Shown piece by piece: positions 16,787 through 24,682 of a stretch of DNA of 64,000 nucleotides (the first letter of the stretch is position 1; each line of letters begins with the position of its first letter). The notes under the pieces are model-generated. The model was not told where the DNA came from. It worked only from the letters and a program-made list of their open reading frames with translations, and searched no databases. The DNA is from Paratractidigestivibacter sp963630635 (GTDB lineage Bacteria > Actinomycetota > Coriobacteriia > Coriobacteriales > Atopobiaceae), in assembly GCA_963630635.1 (NCBI GenBank), contig CAVGOA010000005.1, positions 8,468-72,467 of the forward strand, in the 5' to 3' direction. A program made the translations under genes and the position numbers.

Positions 16787-17151
16787 GGGGGTGACTGGTT
16801 TCGACAGGGTGGGCCTGAGACGGGCAGCAGGTCGCGGTCTCCTCGCCGCGTTAAACAGGGGAACCGTCAAATTGAATTGACGACACTTATTCTTATGAGC
16901 CTCTGGCTCTCGCTGCTTAATTTACTAGCGGCCGTCAATGCGGGGATCGCTCCCGTTCCCGCGGCGACGTCATTTTAGGGAGATGCTCGCGCGGACGTGG
17001 CTGGTATGCCGCGCGATAAGATTGAACCGGCTGGGATGCCAAGCGCGTGTCGTTGGGTGCGCGGCATCTAAGATTTAACCATCGACTGAGCCTGGAGACA
17101 CCTATCAGGGGTTTGCTTTGGACCGGAGTTCGATTCTCCGCACCTCCACCA
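16787..17151 (+). ncRNA. ssrA: Transfer-messenger RNA (tmRNA)
   Basis: The 5' end GGGGGTGACTGGTTTCGACA and the 3' end GGTTCGATTCT-like T arm plus CACCTCCACCA are diagnostic. GGGGGTG (16787-16793) pairs with CACCTCC at the 3' end with one G-U, forming the acceptor stem, and CCA is encoded. An internal frame, GAC at 16879 to TAA at 16918-16920, encodes a tag DDTYSYEPLALAA ending in the expected ALAA degron. At 365 nt it is of usual size. It rescues stalled ribosomes with SmpB, encoded nearby. A strong terminator follows 10 bases later. Confidence 0.97.
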
Positions 17152-17160
17152 AAAGCGATG

Positions 17161-17201
17161 CGGCCCGGCGCTTGTTTATGCGAGCGCCGGGCCGTTTTTT
17201 T
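17161..17201 (+). terminator. Terminator of ssrA
   Basis: CGGCCCGGCGCT (17161-17172) pairs perfectly with AGCGCCGGGCCG (17183-17194) and is followed by seven T residues. The next gene starts just 19 bases later. Confidence 0.92.
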
Positions 17202-17219
17202 GTTTGGGGAGGAGTTTTG

Positions 17220-18308
17220 ATGCTGAGAAGAAATATCGTCAAAGCAGGCGTTGTGCTGCCTTTGGCCGTTTGCGTTGCCGTGGCTGGGGCGGGGTGCTCG
17301 CAGCAGGCGTCTGGCGGGAACGGGGGTGGTTCCGGGGATTCTGCGCAGGCAGAAGCCGCAGCGAGCGAGCCCACGGCAGAGGCTGTCGCCGCCGACCTTT
17401 ACCGCGAGGCGATTGCGAACCCCGCGTCCTACTTCCAGAACAAAGGCCTGGATAGCGCGCTTGTCCAAGGCGGCGAGTACTCCTATGCGCTGGCTAAGGT
17501 CGAGGGGCTCGATGCGCCCGCGCTGCTGCTTTGCCTGCACGGGGATGAGGCCCAGTGGGGCGGCATCGACTCTGTGAGCGTCCTTTACGTTGACGCCAGC
17601 GGCGCGCTTGCCGATTGTGGACAGACGCTCTCGAGGGGCGTCGCTGCGGTGGGCGGCTATCGCGGGGAAGTCTATGCCTCGGTCTACGGGGACGGGCTTC
17701 TTGTGAGCGAGGTTAGTTCCGGGACGGGCAGTGTGAGCAGCGCGCGCCTTTCGTTTGACGGTCAGGCGTGGACAAAACGCCAGGTATATACCGGTAAGCT
17801 CATGCTAAGCACTGCCTGCGCGGCGCCGTTTGAGGCCGAGCAGCGCGAGCTTACCTGGGCCTCTGCCAGCGACTCGAGCGTGCTGGACGCGCTGGCCGGC
17901 GAGACGTGGACGAGCAACGTCGACGCGTCTGCCGCGGACGCCGCGACCACTGCCGAGCAGGCGGGCCTGCAGGTCTTGACCGGCACCGTACACGTCCTTG
18001 ACACCGAGGGCCTGTGCGCCCTGCAGGGCGTGAGCGATCCCAGCCCGGGATATCCCCAGGCCAGCGCCTTTACCGTGCTTGCGTTTGACGAGAAGACCCA
18101 GGTCACGGCCAAAAACGGCGACGGCGACGGCAGCTCGACCGGGGAAGCGAGCATGATTTTGCTTGCCAGGGACGATGCGGCGTGGAACGTCTACGACGGC
18201 CAACGCGTCACGATCGCGACCGACCCCAGTGCCACCTGGTGGCCCTCTGACGTGAGCCTGCCCCTGGGCCAGCCCAAGGCCAGCTCCTTCTCGGTTCTTA
18301 CAAAGTAG
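17220..18308 (+). CDS. Predicted lipoprotein of unknown function
   Basis: A 362-residue exported protein. It has a basic N-terminus, a hydrophobic stretch and a lipobox VAGAGC with C26 as the modified cysteine, followed by a Gly/Ser-rich linker (SGGNGGGSGDSAQAE). The rest is soluble and low in recognisable motifs; YSYALAKVEGLDAPALLLCLHG and VYASVYGDGLL suggest a beta-rich fold around residues 90-180. I chose the ATG at 17220 with GGGAGGAG upstream; an upstream in-frame extension would lie inside tmRNA. No family was recognised. The patatin gene follows 58 bases downstream. Confidence 0.8.
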   Translation: MLRRNIVKAGVVLPLAVCVAVAGAGCSQQASGGNGGGSGDSAQAEAAASEPTAEAVAADLYREAIANPASYFQNKGLDSALVQGGEYSYALAKVEGLDAPALLLCLHGDEAQWGGIDSVSVLYVDASGALADCGQTLSRGVAAVGGYRGEVYASVYGDGLLVSEVSSGTGSVSSARLSFDGQAWTKRQVYTGKLMLSTACAAPFEAEQRELTWASASDSSVLDALAGETWTSNVDASAADAATTAEQAGLQVLTGTVHVLDTEGLCALQGVSDPSPGYPQASAFTVLAFDEKTQVTAKNGDGDGSSTGEASMILLARDDAAWNVYDGQRVTIATDPSATWWPSDVSLPLGQPKASSFSVLTK

Positions 18309-18366
18309 GCGCGGGCGCTGGGTAGAATGAGAGAATCGCTGTCCACCCGCTAGCATGGAGGAAACC

Positions 18367-19332
18367 ATGAGCTCTGATATCGCATTTGGCGCACAGGAAC
18401 CCGTTGAGAAGACCGACGTCCCGGCGCTGGTCCTTGAGGGCGGCGGGTTTCGCGGGATGTTTACCGCGGGCGTCCTGGACGTGTTGATGGAGCGCGGCCT
18501 CACCGATTTTTCTAGCATCTGGGGCGTCTCGGCGGGCGCCATGAACGCGGTGAGCTTCAAGAGCGGCCAGATTGGGCGCACCATGCGCGTTATGCTGGCC
18601 TTTCGCGACGACAAGCGCTTCATGAGCCTTCTTTCGTTTGCTAAGACTGGCGACATCGCGGGCGGCGAGTTTGTCTACGACGAGGTCCAAAACCACCTGG
18701 ACCCCTGCGATAACGACGCCTTTGAGGCCAATCCTGTGCCAATGTGGGCCGTGGCCTCTGACGTCACGTTTGGCACGCCGGCCTATCTACCTGTGGTTCA
18801 TTTGCCAAAAGACGCCATGAGGGTGCGTGCCTCGGCCAGCCTGCCGGGCGTTTCGAACATCGTCGAGATCGACGGTCACCGCTACTTAGACGGCGGCACC
18901 ACCGACGCGATTCCTTACGCTGCCGCGATGGGCCTTGAGGGCTCACGCCCCGTCGAAGGCCACACGCCGGCAAGCCGTGCCCTGGTGGTTCTTACCCAGG
19001 ACCGCGGATACGAGAAGACCAATTCGACCGAGTCGATGGTCATTCGCTCGCACCGCTACGACAACTTCCCGTACTACATCGAGGCTCTTGAGAGCCGCTA
19101 TATGCGCTACAACGCCTGCCGAGAAAAGCTGTGGGACCTTGAGCGCGAGGGAAAGTGCCTGGTAATTGCCCCCGAGAAGCCCGTGACGGTCAAGACTACC
19201 GAGCACGAGGGGGCGCCGTTGCTCGACCTCTACCTGCAGGGTCGTCGTCAGGCCGAGGCCCGTCTGGCCGAGATCGACGAGTTCCTGCGCGTCGACGGGG
19301 GCGCCGCCGCCGGCGCCGCGGTCGCCGAGTAG
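18367..19332 (+). CDS. Patatin-like phospholipase (RssA/YchK-type)
   Basis: A 321-residue lipid acyl hydrolase of the patatin family. The oxyanion loop GGGFRG is at 25-30, the nucleophile elbow GVSAG has S55, and the catalytic dyad aspartate D175 is in LDGGTTDAIPY. FEANPVPMWAVASDVTFGTPAYL is also typical of the bacterial subgroup. I chose the ATG at 18367, with GGAGG in the preceding in-frame Met-Glu-Glu codons acting as ribosome site. The C-terminal 20 residues are alanine-rich. It has no signal peptide, so it is probably cytoplasmic or peripheral. A -10-like TAGAAT lies at 18323-18328. Confidence 0.9.
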   Translation: MSSDIAFGAQEPVEKTDVPALVLEGGGFRGMFTAGVLDVLMERGLTDFSSIWGVSAGAMNAVSFKSGQIGRTMRVMLAFRDDKRFMSLLSFAKTGDIAGGEFVYDEVQNHLDPCDNDAFEANPVPMWAVASDVTFGTPAYLPVVHLPKDAMRVRASASLPGVSNIVEIDGHRYLDGGTTDAIPYAAAMGLEGSRPVEGHTPASRALVVLTQDRGYEKTNSTESMVIRSHRYDNFPYYIEALESRYMRYNACREKLWDLEREGKCLVIAPEKPVTVKTTEHEGAPLLDLYLQGRRQAEARLAEIDEFLRVDGGAAAGAAVAE

Positions 19333-19467
19333 CGCCCCTGTCCCGACCCCGCCCGGCCCGTCTCGCCGAGAAGCCCGTTGGCGCCGCCGCGCCGCGCCCC
19401 GTTTGTGGAGCGCGCGTGGTGGCGCTTCTCTGTGAAAAAACACGGATCAAACGCAAACGCGCTGCGC

Positions 19468-19473
19468 TATACT
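19468..19473 (+). promoter_or_regulatory. Putative -10 element of the rplM-rpsI promoter
   Basis: TATACT at 19468-19473 lies about 100 bases before the rplM start in a region without genes. No convincing -35 is visible, so the call rests on the -10 and its position. The roughly 95-base leader could host ribosomal-protein autoregulation, but I see no recognised structure. Confidence 0.35.
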
Positions 19474-19574
19474 CATAAGGCTTTTTCCACTAGGGCCCCG
19501 TAATCTCTAAAAGAAATAGCACCTGGCGGCTTGTCCAGAAGCTGTCAATCACACATGTTTGTAGGAGGAGTCAA

Positions 19575-20015
19575 GTGAAGAAATCGACTCATTACGCCAA
19601 GGCTGGCGAGGTCGAGCGCAAGTGGGTGTTGATCGACGCAGAGGGCGCTACCCTCGGCCGTCTGGCTACCACCGCCGCCATGATTCTGCGCGGTAAGAAC
19701 AAGCCCCAGTTCACCCCCAACGCCGACACCGGTGACTTTGTCGTTATCGTCAACGCCGACAAGGTCGTTCTCACCGGTAACAAGGCCGACCAGAAGCGCT
19801 ACTGGCGCTACTCCGGCTATCTCGGTGGCCTCAAGTTCGAGTCCTTCCGTGAGGCTATGGCTAAGCACCCCGAGCGCGTGATCGAGCACGCCGTGAAGGG
19901 CATGCTCCCCAAGACCACCCTTGGTCGCCAGCAGGGCACCAAGCTCAAGGTCTACGCTGGTCCCGAGCACCCGCACACCGCTCAGAACCCCGTTAAGATC
20001 GACTGGAGGGCATAA
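19575..20015 (+). CDS. rplM: 50S ribosomal protein L13
   Basis: A 146-residue large-subunit protein. WVLIDAEGATLGRLATTAAMILRGKNKPQFTP at the N-terminus and the KGMLPKTTLGRQQ motif near residue 110 are diagnostic, and GPEHPHTAQNP follows at the C-terminus. The GTG start has TAGGAGGAG 6 bases upstream. The gene is followed after three bases by rpsI, the standard L13-S9 pair, so both form one operon. L13 binds 23S rRNA early in assembly. Confidence 0.97.
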   Translation: MKKSTHYAKAGEVERKWVLIDAEGATLGRLATTAAMILRGKNKPQFTPNADTGDFVVIVNADKVVLTGNKADQKRYWRYSGYLGGLKFESFREAMAKHPERVIEHAVKGMLPKTTLGRQQGTKLKVYAGPEHPHTAQNPVKIDWRA

Positions 20016-20018
20016 CCC

Positions 20019-20414
20019 ATGGCTGAGAACACCGCTGTTTATTGGGGCACCGGTCGCCGCAAAGAGGCTACCGCCCGCGTTCGTCTTGTCCCCGGCACTG
20101 GCAAGTTCATCGTCAACGGCCGCGACGCCCTTAACTACTTTGGTCGTCAGCAGCTCGTCGACAACGCGCTTGCTCCGCTTAAGCTGACCGAGACCGCTGA
20201 TCGTTTTGACGTCCTCGCTAACTGCGATGGCGGCGGCATCAACGGCCAGTCCGGCGCTTGCCGTCTTGGCATCTCCCGCGCTCTTCTCGAGGCTGGCGAG
20301 TACCGTGCCGACCTCAAGAAGGCTGGCTTCCTTACCCGCGACGCCCGTGCGGTCGAGCGTAAGAAGTATGGCCTCAAGAAGGCTCGTAAGCGCCCGCAGT
20401 TCTCGAAGCGCTAG
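20019..20414 (+). CDS. rpsI: 30S ribosomal protein S9
   Basis: A 131-residue small-subunit protein. It shows YWGTGRRKEATARVRLVPGTGKFIVNGRD and the glycine-rich GGGINGQSGACRLGISRAL segment, and it ends in the invariant KKARKRPQFSKR tail that reaches the decoding P-site tRNA. The ribosome site is in the end of rplM (CTGGAGGG). A terminator follows 28 bases after the stop. Length and motifs are complete. Confidence 0.97.
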   Translation: MAENTAVYWGTGRRKEATARVRLVPGTGKFIVNGRDALNYFGRQQLVDNALAPLKLTETADRFDVLANCDGGGINGQSGACRLGISRALLEAGEYRADLKKAGFLTRDARAVERKKYGLKKARKRPQFSKR

Positions 20415-20442
20415 TCCTTCGAGGCAGCACCTTTGCTTTTTG

Positions 20443-20478
20443 GGGCTTGTCGGCATTGGTTCGACAAGCCCTTTTCTT
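20443..20478 (+). terminator. Terminator after rpsI
   Basis: GGGCTTGTCG (20443-20452) and CGACAAGCCC (20462-20471) form a perfect 10-bp stem with a 9-base loop, followed by TTTTCTT. The glmM ATG is 20 bases further on. Confidence 0.88.
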
Positions 20479-20497
20479 ATATTTGGAGGAATAGGCA

Positions 20498-21835
20498 ATG
20501 AAGTACTTTGGTACCGACGGCTTTCGCGGCCGCGCCAACGAGGGCCTAAACGTCGAGCACGCCTACAAGATCGGCCGCTTTGTGGGCTGGTACTACGGCG
20601 CTCGCCAGGGCAAGAAGGCCCGCGTCATCATTGGTAAGGACACCCGTCGCTCGAGCTACATGTTCGAGAGCGCCCTTATCTCGGGCCTGGTGGCTTCTGG
20701 CGGCGACGCCTACATGCTGCACGTCATCCCCACGCCCGGCGTTTCCTACGAGGTCGTCGACGGCGCGTTTGACTGCGGCGTGATGATCACCGCCTCGCAC
20801 AACCCCTACACCGACAACGGCATCAAGCTGGTCAACCGCGAGGGCTTCAAGATGGACGAGGACGTCCTTGAGCTCATCGAGGAGTACATCGACGGCGGCA
20901 GCGAGGTTCCTCTGGCCACCGAGGACAACATTGGCTGCACCGTTGACTACATGCAGGGCCGCAACCGCTACATCGCAAGCCTCATCTCTAGCTGCGGCTT
21001 TTCTCTGCAGGGGCTCAAGATTGGCCTGGACTGCGCAAACGGCTCGGCTTCTTCGGTCGCGCGCCCGGTCTTTGACGCCCTGGGCGCCGAGACCCACGTG
21101 ATCAATAACGCTCCCAACGGCTTCAACATCAACGTCGACTGTGGCTCGACCCACATCGACCAGCTGCAGCGCTTTGTTGTGCAAAACGGCCTTGACGTGG
21201 GCTTTGCCTACGACGGCGATGCCGACCGCTGCCTGGCCGTCGACGAGCGCGGCCACGTGGTTGACGGCGACCTGATCTTGTACGTGTGCGCTTGCTACAT
21301 GAACAAGCACGGCCGCCTGGCCAAGCAGACCGTTGTTCCTACGGTCATGTCTAACTTCGGCTTCTTCCGCGCTCTGGACGAGGCGGGAATTTCTTACGAG
21401 AAGACCGACGTGGGCGACAAGAACGTCTATGCCTGCATGCGCGAGAACGGCTACACCCTGGGCGGCGAGCAGTCTGGCCACGTGATTTTCTCTGATCTTG
21501 AGAAGACCGGCGACGGCATCATGACCTCGCTGCGCATCATGGAGGTCCTGCGCGGCGAGCGCGAGAAGCTCTCTGAGCTTACGCGCCCGGTCAAGCTCTA
21601 CCCGCAGCAGCTTGACAATATTCGCGTGATTGACAAGGAGGCCGCGATGAACGCGCCCGAGGTCACCGAGGCTGTTTTGGCAGCCGAGAAGTTCCTCGAG
21701 GGCAACGGCCGTGTGCTGGTGCGCGCTTCTGGCACCGAGCCTTTGGTCCGCGTGCTGGCAGAGGCTCCCGACGAGAAGCTGTGCGCCGAGGCTAATCAGA
21801 TCGTTATCGCTGCGCTGGAGAAGTACCGCGCCTAG
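20498..21835 (+). CDS. glmM: Phosphoglucosamine mutase
   Basis: A 445-residue enzyme converting glucosamine 6-phosphate to the 1-phosphate for UDP-GlcNAc and peptidoglycan synthesis. The start YFGTDGFRGRANEGL is typical. The catalytic phosphoserine is S100 in TASHNPYTDNGIK. The metal loop is DGDADRCLAVDE, the sugar loop GGEQSGHVIF and the phosphate loop RASGTEPLVRV. TTGGAGGAA precedes the ATG. It is followed by a terminator and then by glmS, which makes its substrate, so the two are functionally paired though separately transcribed. Confidence 0.96.
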   Translation: MKYFGTDGFRGRANEGLNVEHAYKIGRFVGWYYGARQGKKARVIIGKDTRRSSYMFESALISGLVASGGDAYMLHVIPTPGVSYEVVDGAFDCGVMITASHNPYTDNGIKLVNREGFKMDEDVLELIEEYIDGGSEVPLATEDNIGCTVDYMQGRNRYIASLISSCGFSLQGLKIGLDCANGSASSVARPVFDALGAETHVINNAPNGFNINVDCGSTHIDQLQRFVVQNGLDVGFAYDGDADRCLAVDERGHVVDGDLILYVCACYMNKHGRLAKQTVVPTVMSNFGFFRALDEAGISYEKTDVGDKNVYACMRENGYTLGGEQSGHVIFSDLEKTGDGIMTSLRIMEVLRGEREKLSELTRPVKLYPQQLDNIRVIDKEAAMNAPEVTEAVLAAEKFLEGNGRVLVRASGTEPLVRVLAEAPDEKLCAEANQIVIAALEKYRA

Positions 21836-21853
21836 TTGCGGGTTCTTCTCGGT

Positions 21854-21865
21854 TACAACGTTGTA
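21854..21865. promoter_or_regulatory. Palindrome TACAACGTTGTA between glmM and its terminator
   Basis: A perfect 12-base palindrome with a central CG lies 18 bases after the glmM stop. The same core, extended to 14 bases, appears at 28135-28148 upstream of tsaE. Both copies are intergenic, which suggests a regulator-binding site, but no function is known to me. Confidence 0.4.
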
Positions 21866-21870
21866 CTAAT

Positions 21871-21904
21871 ACCGGCTCTGGGTGCGTCCCGGGGCCGGTT
21901 TTTT
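21871..21904 (+). terminator. Terminator after glmM
   Basis: ACCGGCTCTGG (21871-21881) pairs with the CCGGGGCCGGT region (21889-21899), and six T residues follow. It isolates glmS from glmM transcription. Confidence 0.82.
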
Positions 21905-21962
21905 GTGCCCCGACACCCATCCTTATGGCGATAGGGTGGCGTTTTGTTGGGGAGGGGCAATA

Positions 21963-22020
21963 ACTGGTAAACTTGACTGGTCACTTTTGGTAGATACCAG
22001 TGCCCGCAACCCCTGCGGGC
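21963..22020 (+). promoter_or_regulatory. Structured leader/operator upstream of glmS
   Basis: ACTGGTA (21963-21969) and TACCAGT (21995-22001) are perfect inverted repeats 25 bases apart. They are directly followed by a hairpin, GCCCGCA (22002-22008) with TGCGGGC (22014-22020). The hairpin ends 22 bases before the glmS ATG. A weak promoter, TTGTTG-18-TAAACT, may overlap it. The arrangement suggests control of glmS, but no known riboswitch or ribozyme consensus is evident. Confidence 0.4.
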
Positions 22021-22042
22021 GCGCAATATTGGGGGACATATC

Positions 22043-23893
22043 ATGTGCGGAATCGTTGGCTACACCGGTCGTGACCAGGCTGTTGGCTATCTTATTGAGG
22101 GCTTGAAGACGCTTGAGTACCGCGGGTACGACTCGGCGGGCGTCGAGGTTTTGTCTACCGATGGCCAGCTGCACGGCGTGAAGTGCGCCGGTCGCGTGGC
22201 CATTTTGGAAGAGCGCTGCGCCACGGCCAACCTGGTTGGCACCACGGGCATCGCCCACACGCGTTGGGCCACCCACGGCGCCCCCACCGATAAGAACGCC
22301 CACCCGCACCGCGACTGCTCGGGCCGCATCGCCATCGTGCACAACGGCATCATCGAGAACTACCGCGAGCTTCGCGCCAGCCTGTCGCGCGCGGGCCACG
22401 AGTTTGCCTCTGACACTGACTCCGAGGTCATTGCGCACCTGATCGAGGACGCCTGGGCCGGTCCTGCCAAGGGCGACCTGCTGCTGGCCGTGCGTAACGC
22501 CTGCCGCCGTCTGCAGGGCTCCTGGGCCATCGCGGCCGTTTGTGCCGACACCCCCGGCGAGCTGATCGTCGCTCGCAACGGCAGTCCTTTGGTTGTGGCC
22601 TCCACGCCCGAGGGCGCCTACTGCGCTTCTGACGTCACGCCGCTGGCCAGCGTTACTTCTCACGTCATCCAGCTTGAGAACAACCAGTTTGCCCGCCTGC
22701 GCCAGAGCGGCGAGGTCACCGTCTACGACGCCGATGGCCAGGTGGTCGACACGCCGTCTGCCATCGACATCGACTGGGACGCCTCGGCCGCGACCTTGGG
22801 CGGTTACTCCGACTTCATGGCCAAAGAGATCGCCGAGCAGCCCGAGGCCCTGGAGCGCCTGCTGGCAGATCGCCTGGGCGACAACGGCATCCAGCTCGAC
22901 GAGCTGCACATGAGCGAGGACGAGCTGGCCGCCGTCGACCGCATCTTCCTTATCGCCTGCGGCACGTCCTATCACGTGGGCCTCATTGCCAAGACCTTCA
23001 TCCAGACCTGGGCAAAGGTGCCGGTTACCTGTGCGTACGCGTCTGAGTTCAACTACGACCAGGACATCCTGGTGACCAAGAACACCCTGTGCGTCATCAT
23101 CACCCAGTCTGGCGAGACGGCCGACACCTTGACGGCCGCCCGCCGCATGAAGGGGATGGGCTGCAAGGTCTTTGCCATCACCAACGTCCTGGGCTCCTCG
23201 GCCGCGCGCGAGTCTGATGGCTGCATGTATGTCCAGGCCGGCCCCGAGGTCTGCGTGTGCTCGACCAAGGCCTACACCGCCCAGGTTGTGGCCTGTGCCC
23301 TGTTTGCCCTGCGCCTGGCCCAAAACCACGGCGAGATGGACAAGGCCGAGGTCGAGCGCCACTACAAGGACCTTCTCACCTTGCCCGACCTTATCCGCGA
23401 GGTCATTGGCCGCTCGTGGCAGGACAAGCGCGCCGCCGCGATCTTCCGCCGCGCCCACTCGGCCCTGTTCCTGGGCCGCGGCGTGAACTCCACCACCGCC
23501 TACGAGGGCGCGTTGAAGCTCAAGGAGGTCAGCTACCTGCACGCCGAGGCCTACCCGGCCGGCGAGATGAAGCACGGCCCCATCGCCCTTCTCGAGCCTG
23601 GCTTCCCCGTGGTGGCGATCGTGCCCGAGGACCGCGTGCACGACAAGACCGTCTCGAACATCCAGGAGGTCAACGCCCGCGGCGCCGTGTGCATCGCGGT
23701 GGCGACCGACGGCGACGAGTCTGTGGCGAGCCTGTGCGAGCACGTCCTGTGGATCCCGCCCGTGGCAGACGAGCTGCTGGTGCCCATCGTGGCCATCGTC
23801 CACCTGCAGATCTTGTCTCGCTATGTGGCCCGCACTCGTGGTTGTGACGTGGACAAGCCGCGCAACCTGGCTAAGTCGGTGACGGTTGAGTAG
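22043..23893 (+). CDS. glmS: Glutamine-fructose-6-phosphate aminotransferase
   Basis: A 616-residue enzyme making glucosamine 6-phosphate, the first step of amino sugar synthesis. The N-terminal glutaminase starts MCGIVGYTGRD with catalytic C2, and HTRWATHGAPTDKNAHPH follows. Two SIS domains form the isomerase half (IACGTSYHVGLIAK, ITQSGETADTLTA, FLGRGVNSTTAYEGALKLKE), and the C-terminus CDVDKPRNLAKSVTVE is canonical. GGGGGA lies upstream of the ATG. Its leader has inverted repeats. All expected motifs are present at normal length. Confidence 0.96.
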   Translation: MCGIVGYTGRDQAVGYLIEGLKTLEYRGYDSAGVEVLSTDGQLHGVKCAGRVAILEERCATANLVGTTGIAHTRWATHGAPTDKNAHPHRDCSGRIAIVHNGIIENYRELRASLSRAGHEFASDTDSEVIAHLIEDAWAGPAKGDLLLAVRNACRRLQGSWAIAAVCADTPGELIVARNGSPLVVASTPEGAYCASDVTPLASVTSHVIQLENNQFARLRQSGEVTVYDADGQVVDTPSAIDIDWDASAATLGGYSDFMAKEIAEQPEALERLLADRLGDNGIQLDELHMSEDELAAVDRIFLIACGTSYHVGLIAKTFIQTWAKVPVTCAYASEFNYDQDILVTKNTLCVIITQSGETADTLTAARRMKGMGCKVFAITNVLGSSAARESDGCMYVQAGPEVCVCSTKAYTAQVVACALFALRLAQNHGEMDKAEVERHYKDLLTLPDLIREVIGRSWQDKRAAAIFRRAHSALFLGRGVNSTTAYEGALKLKEVSYLHAEAYPAGEMKHGPIALLEPGFPVVAIVPEDRVHDKTVSNIQEVNARGAVCIAVATDGDESVASLCEHVLWIPPVADELLVPIVAIVHLQILSRYVARTRGCDVDKPRNLAKSVTVE

Positions 23894-23929
23894 CGGTAAT
23901 CTAGAATAAAGAAGTACGTGATTGATGAG

Positions 23930-23968
23930 GTCGCCTTGGCACGCGTGCGCTGTCAAGGCGACGTCTTT
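23930..23968 (+). terminator. Terminator-like hairpin after glmS
   Basis: GTCGCCTTG (23930-23938) pairs perfectly with CAAGGCGAC (23954-23962), followed by GTCTTT. The 15-base loop and weak T run make it a moderate terminator before acpS. Confidence 0.6.
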
Positions 23969-23989
23969 GTTGAAAGCGGGAGGTAAAGC

Positions 23990-24679
23990 GTGGCTCTGGC
24001 GGGCATTGGCGTCGATATGCTGGAGATTTCCAGGATGGAGCGCGTGATCGAGCGCCGTCCCAGCTTCTTGCGTCGCGTCTTTACCGACGAAGAGCGCGCC
24101 TACTGCGAGCACACCGCTCGCCCGGCCGAGCACTATGCCGCTCGATTTGCCGCCCGCGAGGCCGTGCTTAAGGCCCTGGGCTGCGGTTTTTCTGACGGCG
24201 TGCGTGTGAAGGACGTCTCGGTTGTCAATGACGAGACGGGCCGGCCGCAGGCAAAGCTCGAGGGCCGTGCCGCCCAAATCGCAGCCGAGCAGGGCGTGCG
24301 CGAGATTGCGCTTTCTATCTCTCACACTCGCGGCGTGGCCGTGGCAAACGCCGTGGCCGTGACCGACAAGGTCAAGCCCAAGCCCAACCCCAAAGAGGAC
24401 GCCGCCAAGGCGCTGGCCAGCTCTTTTAGAGAGGCGCGAGCGCTGATCGACGAGCTTGAGCGCGTGCAAGAGGCGGCTGCCGAGGGCGTTGAGCCTGCGG
24501 CCCTTGAGGACGGCGAGAAGGGCGTGGCGGGCGACGGCGCGGGCCTGGACGTCGCAGGCCAGGACGCCATTGCGGGCCCGGACGCCGTCGCGGAGTCCGC
24601 CGCCGACCAACCTGTCGCCGACACAAACCAAACCCCCGCGGAGGCGCTGGACGCCGCCGCAGAAGATACCAAGGAGTAA
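23990..24679 (+). CDS. acpS: Holo-[acyl-carrier-protein] synthase with acidic C-terminal extension
   Basis: The first 125 residues are a complete AcpS that attaches phosphopantetheine to acyl carrier protein. GIGVDMLEISRME holds the metal-binding aspartate D9, FAAREAVLKALGCGF holds the conserved glutamate, and ALSISHTRGVAVANAVA is the C-terminal strand. About 100 further residues, starting at KVKPKPNPKEDAAK, form a helical then Ala/Asp-rich low-complexity tail absent from standard AcpS (about 120-130 residues). The GTG start has GGGAGG upstream. The stop lies 3 bases before the NAD(P)HX-repair gene, so they are cotranscribed. Confidence 0.92.
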   Translation: MALAGIGVDMLEISRMERVIERRPSFLRRVFTDEERAYCEHTARPAEHYAARFAAREAVLKALGCGFSDGVRVKDVSVVNDETGRPQAKLEGRAAQIAAEQGVREIALSISHTRGVAVANAVAVTDKVKPKPNPKEDAAKALASSFREARALIDELERVQEAAAEGVEPAALEDGEKGVAGDGAGLDVAGQDAIAGPDAVAESAADQPVADTNQTPAEALDAAAEDTKE

Positions 24680-24682
24680 CCC

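Noticed and set aside
16787..17151. A separate tRNA gene with the GGTTCGATTC-like T arm
   Set aside because: The T arm and CCA belong to tmRNA. No other cloverleaf was seen anywhere in the window.
17118..17219. N-terminal extension of the lipoprotein frame into tmRNA
   Set aside because: It would run through the 3' end of tmRNA and its terminator. The ATG at 17220 has a good ribosome site and gives a proper lipoprotein signal.
19322..19333. GCCGAGTAGC at gene ends (also near 44236), like the hairpin core
   Set aside because: Here it is the codons Ala-Glu-stop at the end of real genes, with no flanking inverted repeat.
21836..22042. glmS ribozyme
   Set aside because: The space is about 200 bases, but it contains the glmM terminator and no recognisable ribozyme core before the start codon.
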